From JAGVSR01 sp963786675 (GTDB lineage Bacteria; Pseudomonadota; Alphaproteobacteria; Rhizobiales; Hyphomicrobiaceae): 64,000 bases of DNA. Shown in pieces: positions 45,069-53,710 of the stretch. Below the pieces are notes generated by a model. It made no database searches. It was not told the DNA's origin and saw only the letters and a list, made by a program, of their open reading frames with translations. The stretch spans positions 62,001 through 126,000 of the forward strand of contig CAWAZY010000004.1 in NCBI GenBank assembly GCA_963786675.1, given 5' to 3'. A program made the position numbers and the translations under genes. The first letter of the stretch is position 1, and every line of letters begins with the position of its first letter.

Positions 45069-45215
45069 TGGACCTCTGGTTCATCATGCTGATCGGGCAA
45101 GATTAGGCCGTTCGGCTAGGGATGGCAAAGCATGGGCGATGGTTTATCCGCCGCCTGAACCAAACGCGCGCCGGTCCCGCGATCCTGCAAGCCGTGATGT
45201 CGAGGACAGACAAAC

Positions 45216-46169
45216 ATGCCGGTCGTTGAAGCGACCCCCGACCAAATCGCAAAAGCCGGACAACGGGTCCGTGACGGCGCATTGGTGGCGTTTCCGACCG
45301 AGACCGTCTACGGGCTCGGCGCGGACGCCACGAACGGCGAAGCTGTGGCGCGGATCTTCGCGGCCAAGGGCCGGCCAAGCTTCAATCCGCTCATCGTGCA
45401 TGTTCCCGATCTGGCCGCCGCCGAACGCCTTGGGCATCTCACGCCTCAGGGACGAAGACTGGCCGCCGCCTTCTGGCCGGGTCCCCTGACGCTCGTCATG
45501 CAGCGCCGCCCGGACGCCCCCATCGCCGATCTGGCGACAGCGGGCCTCCCAACGCTCGCCGTTCGTGTTCCAGGCCATCCCGTCGCCCAGGCGTTGCTGG
45601 CCGCGAGCGGCTGTCCCATCGCGGCCCCGTCCGCCAACCGGTCCGGGCACGTGAGCCCGACACTGGCCCAGCACGTGGATGAAGATCTGGGCGACCGCGT
45701 GGACCTCATTCTCGATGCCGGCGCGGCGGCACTCGGATTGGAATCGACGGTGATTGATGTTTCGGGTGAGACGGCGGTTCTGTTGCGCCCTGGTGGGATT
45801 CCCGCAGAGGCGATCGAAGCCGTGCTGGGCACGACGCTCGCGGCCCCGGTGAATAATCCCGAGGCACCCACCGCGCCGGGCATGCTGCCCAGCCACTACG
45901 CCCCCACGGCACGCCTGCGTCTGAACGCAACGGCTGCCATGGACGACGAGGCGCTGCTGGCGTTCGGCCCGGCGGCGCCGTCGCGGCGGATGGTCATCAA
46001 CCTGAGCCCGTCGGGCGACCTGACGGAAGCCGCCGCGCATCTATTTGCTTCGCTGCGGGCCTTCGATACCGCCGGCTACGACGCCGTTGCGGTGATGCCG
46101 GTTCCCGACGAAGGACTGGGACGCGCCATCAACGATCGTCTGCGGCGTGCCGCGGCGCCCAGAGCCTGA
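45216..46169 (+). CDS. L-threonylcarbamoyladenylate synthase (Sua5/TsaC family)
   Basis: 317 residues. A YrdC/TsaC domain (ALVAFPTETVYGLGADA, KGRPSFNPLIVHV, FWPGPLTLVM, PSANRSGHVSPT) is followed by the C-terminal SUA5 domain (PGMLPSHYAP linker, then RLRLNATAAM). It makes the threonylcarbamoyl-AMP used for the t6A37 modification of tRNAs reading ANN codons. Full length. It is divergent from the acyl-CoA dehydrogenase. The downstream tsaBDE genes are not in the window. Confidence 0.95.
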   Translation: MPVVEATPDQIAKAGQRVRDGALVAFPTETVYGLGADATNGEAVARIFAAKGRPSFNPLIVHVPDLAAAERLGHLTPQGRRLAAAFWPGPLTLVMQRRPDAPIADLATAGLPTLAVRVPGHPVAQALLAASGCPIAAPSANRSGHVSPTLAQHVDEDLGDRVDLILDAGAAALGLESTVIDVSGETAVLLRPGGIPAEAIEAVLGTTLAAPVNNPEAPTAPGMLPSHYAPTARLRLNATAAMDDEALLAFGPAAPSRRMVINLSPSGDLTEAAAHLFASLRAFDTAGYDAVAVMPVPDEGLGRAINDRLRRAAAPRA

Positions 46170-46181
46170 GGCGGACTTCGC

Positions 46182-46541
46182 TCAGCACTTCGACGCGCAG
46201 CCCTGCCGGCACGTATGGCGGCGGGTCGTGCACTGGGCCCCGTTCAATCCAGAGCAGCTGAGGCGTTCGCACGCCCGTTCGCAGCGCGGCTTGCACAAGG
46301 CATAGGGATCGCCGGGCCGGTTGAGGGGACGCACCGGCGTGCTCGGCAAAGGCGCGATCCGGTTGGACGGGCTGCTGGGCGCGGCCGAGCGGGGTGCTGG
46401 AACCGGGCGGAAAGCGTCCTTGTTGCCGGACGCGGCCAGGGACACGAACGTACCCGCCGGGTCCGGCATTGCCGGAAGCAGCATCGTTAGGAAGCTGAAA
46501 CTGATCAGGGCGGCGGCAAAGGACTTGGTCATCATGGTCAA
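46182..46541 (-). CDS. Small secreted cysteine-rich protein
   Basis: 119 residues. Signal peptide (about 1-37, LISFSFLTMLLPAM), a Pro/Ser-rich linker, and a C-terminal cysteine module with Cys83, 87, 91, 96, 104, 111, 115 and 119: two CX3CX3C triplets flanking a pair of inner cysteines. This looks like a disulfide-rich helical hairpin. No homologue is recognised. It converges with the Sua5 gene; the stop codons are 12 bp apart. It is probably exported to the periplasm or cell surface. Confidence 0.65.
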   Translation of the reverse strand: MTMMTKSFAAALISFSFLTMLLPAMPDPAGTFVSLAASGNKDAFRPVPAPRSAAPSSPSNRIAPLPSTPVRPLNRPGDPYALCKPRCERACERLSCSGLNGAQCTTRRHTCRQGCASKC

Positions 46542-46566
46542 ACCATAAAGACTTGCGCTTGTTCCG

Positions 46567-47370
46567 TCACCACACGCCGCGCGTCACACCCGTGGCGAGA
46601 TACCCCCACAACGTGGGCGGAAAGAACTGTTGCGACGGCAGATCAACAGTCCGGGGCGACAGCCGGTCCGCCAGAGCATCCTCGATCGCGCGGGCAAACA
46701 GCGGGATCGCATGCGCGGCCTGAACATGCTGATAGCTGGCAATCGTATCGGCCGGATCGAAGGCGACCCGCGCCTGATAGAGCACCGCGCCGGTATCGAC
46801 ACCTTCATCGACCAGATGAATGGTGATGCCGGCATTCTCCGCGTCACCTTCCGCGAGCGCCCAATAGCCCGGATGCTGGCCGCGATACTTCGGATTGATC
46901 CCCGCGTGATAGTTGATGAACGGCGCCGCGACGGATCGCAGCGTCGCACCGCGAATGATGCGTGTCCCATAGACGGCGACCACGTCCGGGTTGATGGACC
47001 GCAGCAGATCGCGGCAGGCATCGGAATTATGGGATTGAACCCGGTGGACGGTCACGTTGGCGGGCGGCGCCGCATCGAGATGGTGGGCCTTCCAGATCTC
47101 GCCGATCCGCTGCGCATTGGGAAATAGCAACCGCTGCGCCATGCCGAACGCGATTTGCCCGGCGGTCGCCACCCACCCGACGAGGCGGACGCGACGGCGG
47201 ACAATGGCGCCCTTCAGTTCAGGCTCTTCCTCGATGACCGTGACCGGACCCAGGCGCTCCACGAGGCCATTGACGACGATATTTGCCAGCGCGCCGCCGG
47301 CCGTCAGAACGACAATGCGATGTGCCGCTGACCGGTCGGCATCCGGCGCGGCGGGAGGGTGCGATGTCAT
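46567..47370 (-). CDS. Formyltransferase-family protein (Fmt-like)
   Basis: 267 residues. N-terminal Rossmann-like region (RIVVLTAGGALANIVVNGL), then the hallmark catalytic segment of formyltransferases: FINYHAGINPKYRGQHPGYWALAEGDAENAGIT shortened here to Asn-x-His in INYHAGINPKYRG, and VDEGVDTGAVL with the conserved Asp. A C-terminal tail replaces the Fmt OB-fold. The substrate could be an amino sugar or amino acid, with formyl-THF as donor. The neighbours do not identify it. Confidence 0.8.
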   Translation of the reverse strand: MTSHPPAAPDADRSAAHRIVVLTAGGALANIVVNGLVERLGPVTVIEEEPELKGAIVRRRVRLVGWVATAGQIAFGMAQRLLFPNAQRIGEIWKAHHLDAAPPANVTVHRVQSHNSDACRDLLRSINPDVVAVYGTRIIRGATLRSVAAPFINYHAGINPKYRGQHPGYWALAEGDAENAGITIHLVDEGVDTGAVLYQARVAFDPADTIASYQHVQAAHAIPLFARAIEDALADRLSPRTVDLPSQQFFPPTLWGYLATGVTRGVW

Positions 47371-47521
47371 GTGGTCTGCCCGTGCCTGATGCGAAACGCG
47401 CCAACGGACCAGAAGCCGCGCCTGGACCTATCGGACGGTCAAATGCGCACGGCGGTCAGGAACGGCGTGAACAGCCGGCATCGTAATCAGGCAAAGCTCA
47501 TGCCAGGATTAACGCGGATCG

Positions 47522-49315
47522 TTAACGGCGACCGGACGCGTATCCCGTCTTGACCAGTTTCAGTTCATCGGCGATCCGCTGCGTCTGAGACGGCCAGCTT
47601 GCCGCGACCCAGTCGTCGGTTCCAAACAGCCAGAATCTGAAACGGTTGCGGCGGTGATAGCGCTCGACCGTGACCCGGTGCATCTTGTCCACCATGCCCG
47701 ACAGCCCGTCGACGAGGCCGGTCAACTTATTCGACTCGGTTTCGAGGGCCGAAAAGCGCGGCGCCAGAGCCCGCACGTCGGCGGTCAACGCTTCGCTGCC
47801 CTGGCGCAGGTCGCCGCGCAGCGTTTCGGTCATCTGCTGTGCCTCCGTGCGCCACTTTTCCAAAGCGCCCGCAAGCGTGTGCTGATTGGCGTTGATCTTG
47901 ACCAGCGCCTCCTTGATCTCCGACAGTTCCTCGTGAGACGCCGTCTCGGCTTCACCGAACTTGCGCGCCGCGTCGGCCAGCCGCTCGTCGATGCCGGCCA
48001 GTGCGAGGCGCGCGCGCTCGTCCTGATCCGCCAGACGCGACTGCAGAGGATCGAGGAAGCTTGCGGCGAGATCGGCGCCTTGCTTTTCAACGGCCTGCGC
48101 CATCAGCCCCATCTCGCCCCTCAGCGCGGCGCCGGCCTCGGCCGTATGCTTGCGCTCAACGGCGAGCATGTCTTCGAGACGGTCGAGACGTAGCGAAAGT
48201 TCCTTCGCCAGCCGTTCGCCATCGCGCGACAGGACAGCTTCCTCGATGATGTCGAGGCGGTTGGTCACCGGTTGGAGATCGACGGCCGGAGCCGCACGCT
48301 GCCTCAGATCGTTTTCAAGCGTGGAAAGCGACGTCGCAAATTGTTCAAGGCTCGCCGACAGCGTCCGCTCGATCGCCGCGATGCGATCGGTGACCGGTTC
48401 GAGAGTGTCTTGCGGCGCGTGGCGCAACGCGGCAACCGACTGCTCCAGTCCCGCGAGACGGCTGGTCAGCATGGTCCGCAGATTGTCCGATAATCCATCG
48501 CTCATGCGCAGGGTCTCCTCGCGCTGACCGGACACCTCACGCTGCAGTTCCTGCAGCAAGCCGGTGAAGGCCGATCGTTCCTTGCCCAAGTCCGAGCTGA
48601 GGGCACGCACCATCTGCTCCAAGGTATCGAGACGGGAATTCTGGATGCTATCGACCGCGGAGCCACGGATATCCTGGCGGGGCGGACGCGAAAGCGCCGG
48701 CTGGGCGTGCATCGGACCTTCGCGCGTGGAGGCTTCGACGTAGTAGCCGGCTGACGGACGCGGCGCGTAAGCCGGCTCCACCGGCGACATGGCGCGCGGA
48801 TTGATGCGCGCCAGCAGCGACAGCCCTGGCAGATCGGGCTCGACTTCCAGGATCAGATGCAGCACGTCGTCGACACCCGCGGCGACGTTGCGGCGCGAGG
48901 CGATGAGGCTGGCCGCGCGCAACACATGCTCCAGTTCTTCGGAATGGCGGGGCGTGGCATTGCCGTTCGTCAATCCCACAGGCAGTTCGCTGGCGATGAC
49001 CGTGGCGCTTTCCCGGCGGAGCGAGGCGACACGAATGCCGCGCGCCTCGAGGGCCTCGGCCGCCGCATCGATGCGCGTCAAGGCATGCAGAAGATGTTCG
49101 AGCCGGACCTCTGCCGAGCGATGGGCGAGCGCCACGTCGTAGGCATGGTTCACACACGCGAGAACCACTTCATCGACCCAAATGGGGCCGGGTGCATACG
49201 TGCCCCGGTTCCGCGACGGGGCAAGCTGGGGCTCCGGGGACATGCCCGTCTCGGACTGCGAGGCGCTCCACGTGCGCGGCGTTCGCAAATCCAGATCTCC
49301 GCCTCTGTACGCCAT
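47522..49315 (-). CDS. ClpN-like domain fused to a long coiled coil, unknown function
   Basis: 597 residues. N-terminal low-complexity part, then two Clp N-domain-like repeats (about 50-110, opening DEVVLACVNHAYDVALAHRS; and 127-170, ELEHVLRAASLIASRRNVAA), a Pro-rich linker, and a heptad coiled coil over about 230-560. There is no AAA+ ATPase domain, membrane helix or catalytic motif. The Clp N-domain normally binds substrates or adaptors, so this could be an adaptor or scaffold. It is monocistronic. The domain match is by eye. Confidence 0.6.
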   Translation of the reverse strand: MAYRGGDLDLRTPRTWSASQSETGMSPEPQLAPSRNRGTYAPGPIWVDEVVLACVNHAYDVALAHRSAEVRLEHLLHALTRIDAAAEALEARGIRVASLRRESATVIASELPVGLTNGNATPRHSEELEHVLRAASLIASRRNVAAGVDDVLHLILEVEPDLPGLSLLARINPRAMSPVEPAYAPRPSAGYYVEASTREGPMHAQPALSRPPRQDIRGSAVDSIQNSRLDTLEQMVRALSSDLGKERSAFTGLLQELQREVSGQREETLRMSDGLSDNLRTMLTSRLAGLEQSVAALRHAPQDTLEPVTDRIAAIERTLSASLEQFATSLSTLENDLRQRAAPAVDLQPVTNRLDIIEEAVLSRDGERLAKELSLRLDRLEDMLAVERKHTAEAGAALRGEMGLMAQAVEKQGADLAASFLDPLQSRLADQDERARLALAGIDERLADAARKFGEAETASHEELSEIKEALVKINANQHTLAGALEKWRTEAQQMTETLRGDLRQGSEALTADVRALAPRFSALETESNKLTGLVDGLSGMVDKMHRVTVERYHRRNRFRFWLFGTDDWVAASWPSQTQRIADELKLVKTGYASGRR

Positions 49316-49603
49316 ACTTATCGTCTCCTCATTGGGCTCATGGCGAGACCGTTGCCGGTCTCGTGTTATCTGGATTGGGCCGCTTCGCTGCGGCGTCCGC
49401 GATGCATTGCGCTGCCGCCCCGGGCGCCGCCGGTGGGTCCCATCTGCCGGGCAGAATAGTCGCTAAGCCCGCGCCCCGCGAGGGGCCACCGATCGTTCGT
49501 CGTCGGATTGGTGAATATGAAGGCGGTTTGACGGCCCAACGGCTTGCCGAAGGCCGTTCAGCACGCCACTGAGCTTCCGCGGCAGGGTCCCGGCCCGGGT
49601 GGA

Positions 49604-50287
49604 TTAGCCGGGATCGCTCCCATTCAGCGGCTGGACCAGCTCCGGGCCTTCGTTGCGCGGGTTATTGAGACGCGGCGACACCTGGACGAACTCCAACAGG
49701 TCGTCGGGCGCCGGCTGCAGGAGCCCTTCCAGGCCCTTCGACGTCCCGGGTGCGCAGTCGAGCCAAAGGGCGAAATGGGCGGGATCGAGGATCACCGGCA
49801 TCCGGTCGTGCAGGGCCTGCATGGATCGGTTGGCCGCCGTCGTCAGAATGGCCATGGTCTCAAGCTCGCTGCCATCGGCCCCGATCCAGTGTTCGGCGAG
49901 ACCGGCAAGGGCGAAGACGCCACCGGCCTTGGGACGGATCAAATGCGGCTGCTTGGAGCCGGGCGCGCCTGTCCATTCATAGAATGCCGTCGCCGGGACG
50001 AGGCAGCGCCGGTGGCGCATGGCGCCCCGGAAGGAGGGCTTGTCCGCGGCCGTTTCCGATCGCGCATTGATGAGGGTCGAAAACTCGCGCGGATCCTTGA
50101 CCCAGGATGGGATCAGCCCCCAGCGCACCAGGGTCATTTCCCGGTCGCCATGCACATCATTGCGCACGATCAGCACCGGCTGAGTGGGCGCAATATTGTA
50201 GCGCGGGGGAAAGACAAGCTGGTTTGCCGTGCCGAAATAGGCCCGGACCGCTTCCGGCGGGGAGGTCAGGCTGTAGCGGGAACACAT
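49604..50287 (-). CDS. SRAP-family protein (YedK/HMCES), abasic-site DNA crosslinker
   Basis: 227 residues. The catalytic Cys2 follows the initiator Met (MCSRYSLTS), with YNIAPTQPVLIV, NARSET, CLVPATAFYEWTG and HDRMPVIL. SRAP proteins form a covalent DNA-protein crosslink with abasic sites in single-stranded DNA. This supplies the function usually ascribed to SOS-response-associated peptidases. Full length, with normal N- and C-terminal regions. No SOS box was recognised upstream. The gene is divergent from the TIGR02301 gene. Confidence 0.93.
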   Translation of the reverse strand: MCSRYSLTSPPEAVRAYFGTANQLVFPPRYNIAPTQPVLIVRNDVHGDREMTLVRWGLIPSWVKDPREFSTLINARSETAADKPSFRGAMRHRRCLVPATAFYEWTGAPGSKQPHLIRPKAGGVFALAGLAEHWIGADGSELETMAILTTAANRSMQALHDRMPVILDPAHFALWLDCAPGTSKGLEGLLQPAPDDLLEFVQVSPRLNNPRNEGPELVQPLNGSDPG

Positions 50288-50446
50288 GAAAACGTCTTCT
50301 CCCGGGCCGCCGCGCCGTATGGGCGCAGCGCACCCACAATCCCGTCACCGTCAATCCCTACAAAAATCGCGCGGGACGGTGTATTGAGATCGCGCCGCTT
50401 CGTACGGCACACGGTCACAGACTACCTGCGGGATACGGCAGCGACA

Positions 50447-50881
50447 ATGCCATCGAGCACGCAAGAACCCAGGTCCACCCTGCGCCTCCCGCGCCGCTCG
50501 CGGGCACGCTGGGGCGTACTGGGCGCGCTGATGCTCAGCGTCCTGGGCGGCGGAGGACAGCCGGCGCTGTCGGCACCCGATACCAAACCCTACGACGAAC
50601 AACTCGCCCGCTTGGCTGAAATCCTGGGTGCGGTGCACTACCTGCGCGAACTTTGCAGCGCCAACGAAGGCCAGCTCTGGCGCCAGCACATGCGCGAGCT
50701 TCTCGACGCGGATACCGGCAGCGCCGTGCGCCGGGCCCGGCTGACGCGCGCCTTCAATCAAGGTTATCGCAACTACAGCCGCACCTACACGACATGCACG
50801 CCGTCGGCACAGCTGGCCATCGACCGCTTCGTAGCCGAGGGCGTCGACATCTCCGAATCGCTGGCCACGCGCGCCCCTTGA
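50447..50881 (+). CDS. TIGR02301 family exported protein
   Basis: 144 residues. A signal anchor (WGVLGALMLSVLGGGGQPALSA) precedes the TIGR02301 domain: YDEQLARLAEILGAVHYLREL, CSANEGQLWRQHMRELLDAD, LTRAFNQGYRNYSRTYTTCT with two conserved cysteines. The family is restricted to Hyphomicrobiales and of unknown function. The ATG at 50447 is chosen because the frame above it lacks family similarity. It is probably periplasmic. Confidence 0.82.
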   Translation: MPSSTQEPRSTLRLPRRSRARWGVLGALMLSVLGGGGQPALSAPDTKPYDEQLARLAEILGAVHYLRELCSANEGQLWRQHMRELLDADTGSAVRRARLTRAFNQGYRNYSRTYTTCTPSAQLAIDRFVAEGVDISESLATRAP

Positions 50882-51108
50882 GCCATGCGATGCGCGAGGC
50901 GCAATCACACGCCGCCACCGCACTCGGATATCCATCGACGCGCATCCGATTATCGACCGGTTTACCCTGAATTGCTGCTACAGCCGCCAAGGCGTCGCGC
51001 GCGTGTTAATCGCTGAAGCATCGAAGTTGGCGCGCGGCCGTCGGGCCGGAGGGACCTCGACGAACGAGGTGGCCCCCCGCGCGCAAATATGGGTGGGAGA
51101 GGACAGTG

Positions 51109-51360
51109 ATGCATCCGGAAACGCGCGAGCTTACAGACAGCGACGATCACAGCTTCAAGGCCCTGGGGCTCATCCTGGCGGCTTGGGACGAAGGCACGGA
51201 AAGCGGAGTAGCCTCCGAACAGATGGCCTATGCGGCGCTCTTCGCAGCGCTGACCGATCTCGTTTCACTCTACGGCGAAGAAGCGGTGATCAAGCTGGCG
51301 CGAGGCTTGGAACGGCGTCTCGAGCAGGGTGAATTCACGCTCGGCCGGATCATCCAGTAA
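51109..51360 (+). CDS. Conserved small helical protein, unknown function
   Basis: 83 residues. Strong GGGAGAGGAC ribosome-binding site before the ATG at 51109 (a GTG at 51106 is the alternative). Sequence: SFKALGLILAAWDEGTESGV, AYAALFAALTDLVSLYGEEAV and KLARGLERRLEQGEF suggest three or four helices. No domain is recognised. It is adjacent to the convergent LysE-family gene. Confidence 0.65.
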   Translation: MHPETRELTDSDDHSFKALGLILAAWDEGTESGVASEQMAYAALFAALTDLVSLYGEEAVIKLARGLERRLEQGEFTLGRIIQ

Positions 51361-51400
51361 ACACTTTCGCGCGGGTCGCGGGCTGGACCGGGACTGGAGT

Positions 51401-52069
51401 TCAGTCGACGCCCAAGCCGAACTTGAACAGCATTTCACCGATCAAAATCGCGCCGAAGACAACCAGCAGAAGTCCGGCAACGCGATTGATCGTGCGCAGA
51501 TGGCCGGCGTCGACGAGATGCCGGAAACGGCCGATAAGGTTGGACAGGAAAATCCACCACGCGAGGCTGCCGCCCATGATCGATGCCACCATCGTCAGCG
51601 CATCGATAGTGGAGTGCACTTCCACGAAGGTACTCACGCCGCCGAAAATCGCGAACAACCCAAGCACGGCGCCGGGATTGGTGATTGTCAGAAAGAAGGT
51701 CTGGGGGATGTCCCACGCAAAGTCCCTCAGCGACGCGTTCTCGATGTGCAGATCCGTGTCGGGCGCCAGTCGCGGCAGCGTCAGATAAAGCTTGATACCG
51801 AACGCGACCAGCGCCAGCCCGCCCACAATCTGAATGGACGTGCGATGATGTTCAACGGCGCCGGAAATAGCGCCGACGCCAAGCGCGGCGAACAGCGCGA
51901 TCAGACCATCCCCCAGCACAGCACCCAGGCCGGCGGCGACGCCGCCAAAGAAACCACGCTCGACAGCCCGCTGAATGCACAGCACGTTGACGGGACCGAC
52001 GGGCGCGGCCACCAGCACCCCGATCACGAGTCCGACCGGAATGATCAACGGATTGGGTATGAGATCCAT
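51401..52069 (-). CDS. LysE/RhtB-family amino-acid exporter
   Basis: 222 residues with about six transmembrane helices. The family start MDLIPNPLIIPVGLVIGVLV and APVGPVNVLCIQRAVERGF with the conserved PGPxN-like APVGPVN, then GLGAVLGDGLIALFAALG. Later TMs include FFLTITNPGAVLGLFAIFGG and IGRFRHLV. It exports amino acids or similar metabolites from the cytoplasm. The gene is apparently monocistronic; downstream lies the convergent 83-residue protein gene. Confidence 0.9.
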   Translation of the reverse strand: MDLIPNPLIIPVGLVIGVLVAAPVGPVNVLCIQRAVERGFFGGVAAGLGAVLGDGLIALFAALGVGAISGAVEHHRTSIQIVGGLALVAFGIKLYLTLPRLAPDTDLHIENASLRDFAWDIPQTFFLTITNPGAVLGLFAIFGGVSTFVEVHSTIDALTMVASIMGGSLAWWIFLSNLIGRFRHLVDAGHLRTINRVAGLLLVVFGAILIGEMLFKFGLGVD

Positions 52070-52580
52070 GCGTGTGGGTCCGCCCGAGCTTCATGCCTGC
52101 GACGGATGCGACGCGCTTCCACGGATAGGCCGTGTGCCCGCGTGCCCGTCACGCCCCCGACGCGGGCAACCGGAAAACTCGTGCCATATCAGCAGGTCCC
52201 TTACGGACACGTGAACAACGCGATCGGCACCCCGAAATACGTAGTCAGGCGAACCGCACTTGTCCATCCGCCGCAGCCGGACGGCGTGATTTCGATGCGG
52301 CCAAACGTGCAGCCTCATGATCACGGGCGCGCCAACGCACTGAGAGGGAAGTAAAAACACACGGGACGCACATTGCGCAATTATTGCACTGCGGCAGATG
52401 GTCAAAAGGGACGCAGGCGGAAAGGGTTCCATCGCTCTGTTTACTCTGGTAGGGAGCCTTTGTGGGTGTGGCCGCCGGTGAGCGATCCGGCGCCCTTCGG
52501 CAAGATCGACAAGATTGCCGTGTGCCAACAGCACTCGCGACCCGCATTTGCCTCGTACTCAGTCGTTTAAGGGTTCCGCC

Positions 52581-53282
52581 ATGAAACTTCGTTCGATCGC
52601 AGCGGCCGTCGGCCTGCTCGCCTTCACATCTCTCCCCGCACTTGCTGAAATACCTGGTGCCTACGGCATGTGGAGCAACATGCCCCGCGCCAAAAACACG
52701 CTGAGTGGTGGCGGCTCGGGCTTCTTCCAGCCAAAAGCCCAGAAGAAGAAGCAGGACCAGGCGGCAACATCCGGCTTCAGCAACAAGAAGAACGGCAAGC
52801 CGAAGAAATTTCTCCAGGGCGGCGCCAAGCCCACCATCGCAGCGCAATCTCCGTCGGTCGTCAGCTACAAAGGTGGCGGCGCCAAGGGCTCGATCGTCGT
52901 CGACCAGTCGCAGAAGAAGCTCTACTACGTCCTCGGCAACGGCAAGGCCTATGCCTATCCCGTCGCGGTTGGCAAGAAGGGCTTCAAGTGGACCGGATCG
53001 CAGCGCGTATCAAAGGTCGTAGCTTGGCCCGATTGGCGTCCGCCGGCGGAAATGCGCCAGCGTAAGCCCAACCTGCCCGAACATATGGCAGGCGGGATCA
53101 ACAATCCGCTCGGCGCCAAGGCGATCTACCTCGGCAAATCGTTGTACCGAATCCACGGTACGAACGATGCCAGCTCCATCGGCACAGCGGCCTCGTCGGG
53201 CTGCATCCGCATGCACAACGGCCACGTGGTGCATCTCGCCAAGCTGGTCTCGGTCGGCACCAAGGTTCAGGTCATCAACTAA
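52581..53282 (+). CDS. L,D-transpeptidase (YkuD domain)
   Basis: 233 residues. Signal peptide (about 1-22, AAAVGLLAFTSLPALAE), a lysine-rich low-complexity linker, and a YkuD domain (SIVVDQSQKKLYYVLGNGKA, IHGTNDASSIGTAASSGCIR) with the catalytic Cys in SSGCIRMHN. It cross-links or anchors peptidoglycan in the periplasm. AAGGG lies 7 bp before the ATG. A clear terminator follows. About 510 bp of sequence without a supported gene separate it from the lysE-like gene, probably its promoter region. Confidence 0.92.
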   Translation: MKLRSIAAAVGLLAFTSLPALAEIPGAYGMWSNMPRAKNTLSGGGSGFFQPKAQKKKQDQAATSGFSNKKNGKPKKFLQGGAKPTIAAQSPSVVSYKGGGAKGSIVVDQSQKKLYYVLGNGKAYAYPVAVGKKGFKWTGSQRVSKVVAWPDWRPPAEMRQRKPNLPEHMAGGINNPLGAKAIYLGKSLYRIHGTNDASSIGTAASSGCIRMHNGHVVHLAKLVSVGTKVQVIN

Positions 53283-53336
53283 CGGCGCCCAGAACTAAGA
53301 GCGCCCGCTGCTAGGCTCTGTGGCACCCGCATAATG

Positions 53337-53370
53337 AAAAAGCCGCCAGGTTTGCCCTGGCGGCTTTTTT
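53337..53370 (+). terminator. Terminator after the L,D-transpeptidase gene
   Basis: Inverted repeat AGCCGCCAGG / CCTGGCGGCT with a 5-nt loop, preceded by an A-run and followed by six T residues; the same shape works on the minus strand for the gene at 53405-53638. Confidence 0.9.
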
Positions 53371-53404
53371 AGTTCAGCGGAACGAGTTCCCCTATTGCAA
53401 GGGA

Positions 53405-53638
53405 TCAGCGCACCAGATGGTAGAGCAGGTCGTGAAGAGGCGACGGACCGGGCAGCAGATTGATGCCGGCCGCCGACTTTACGAGGTACAGGCCCGCCAT
53501 CAGCAGGACGGCCGAGGCTGTGTTGGCCAAAGCCAGCACCATGGGACGCACGAAGCTCACGGCCGCCGAACCGGCCGGGAGCCCGTGATCGTTCCGGATT
53601 GTAACGCTGAGGGGCATATGAGTGGTCATTGGGATCAT
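53405..53638 (-). CDS. Small membrane-anchored protein, unknown function
   Basis: 77 residues from an ATG; shorter starts exist at internal methionines. One hydrophobic segment (about 31-53, PMVLALANTASAVLLMAGLY) follows a short polar N-terminus, and a short C-terminal tail reads GPSPLHDLLYHLVR. No domain recognised. It converges with the L,D-transpeptidase, separated by the terminator. Confidence 0.5.
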   Translation of the reverse strand: MIPMTTHMPLSVTIRNDHGLPAGSAAVSFVRPMVLALANTASAVLLMAGLYLVKSAAGINLLPGPSPLHDLLYHLVR

Positions 53639-53710
53639 GGTCGGTGAAGCATTGCAAGCCGGATGCCAGCCGCATATCGCACGCGGCAGCGCGCTAGGGC
53701 GGTGTCATCG

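Noticed and set aside
52070..52580. A coding gene in the 510-bp gap before the L,D-transpeptidase
   Set aside because: The only frames are Arg-rich antisense types without a ribosome site; best regarded as a promoter region.
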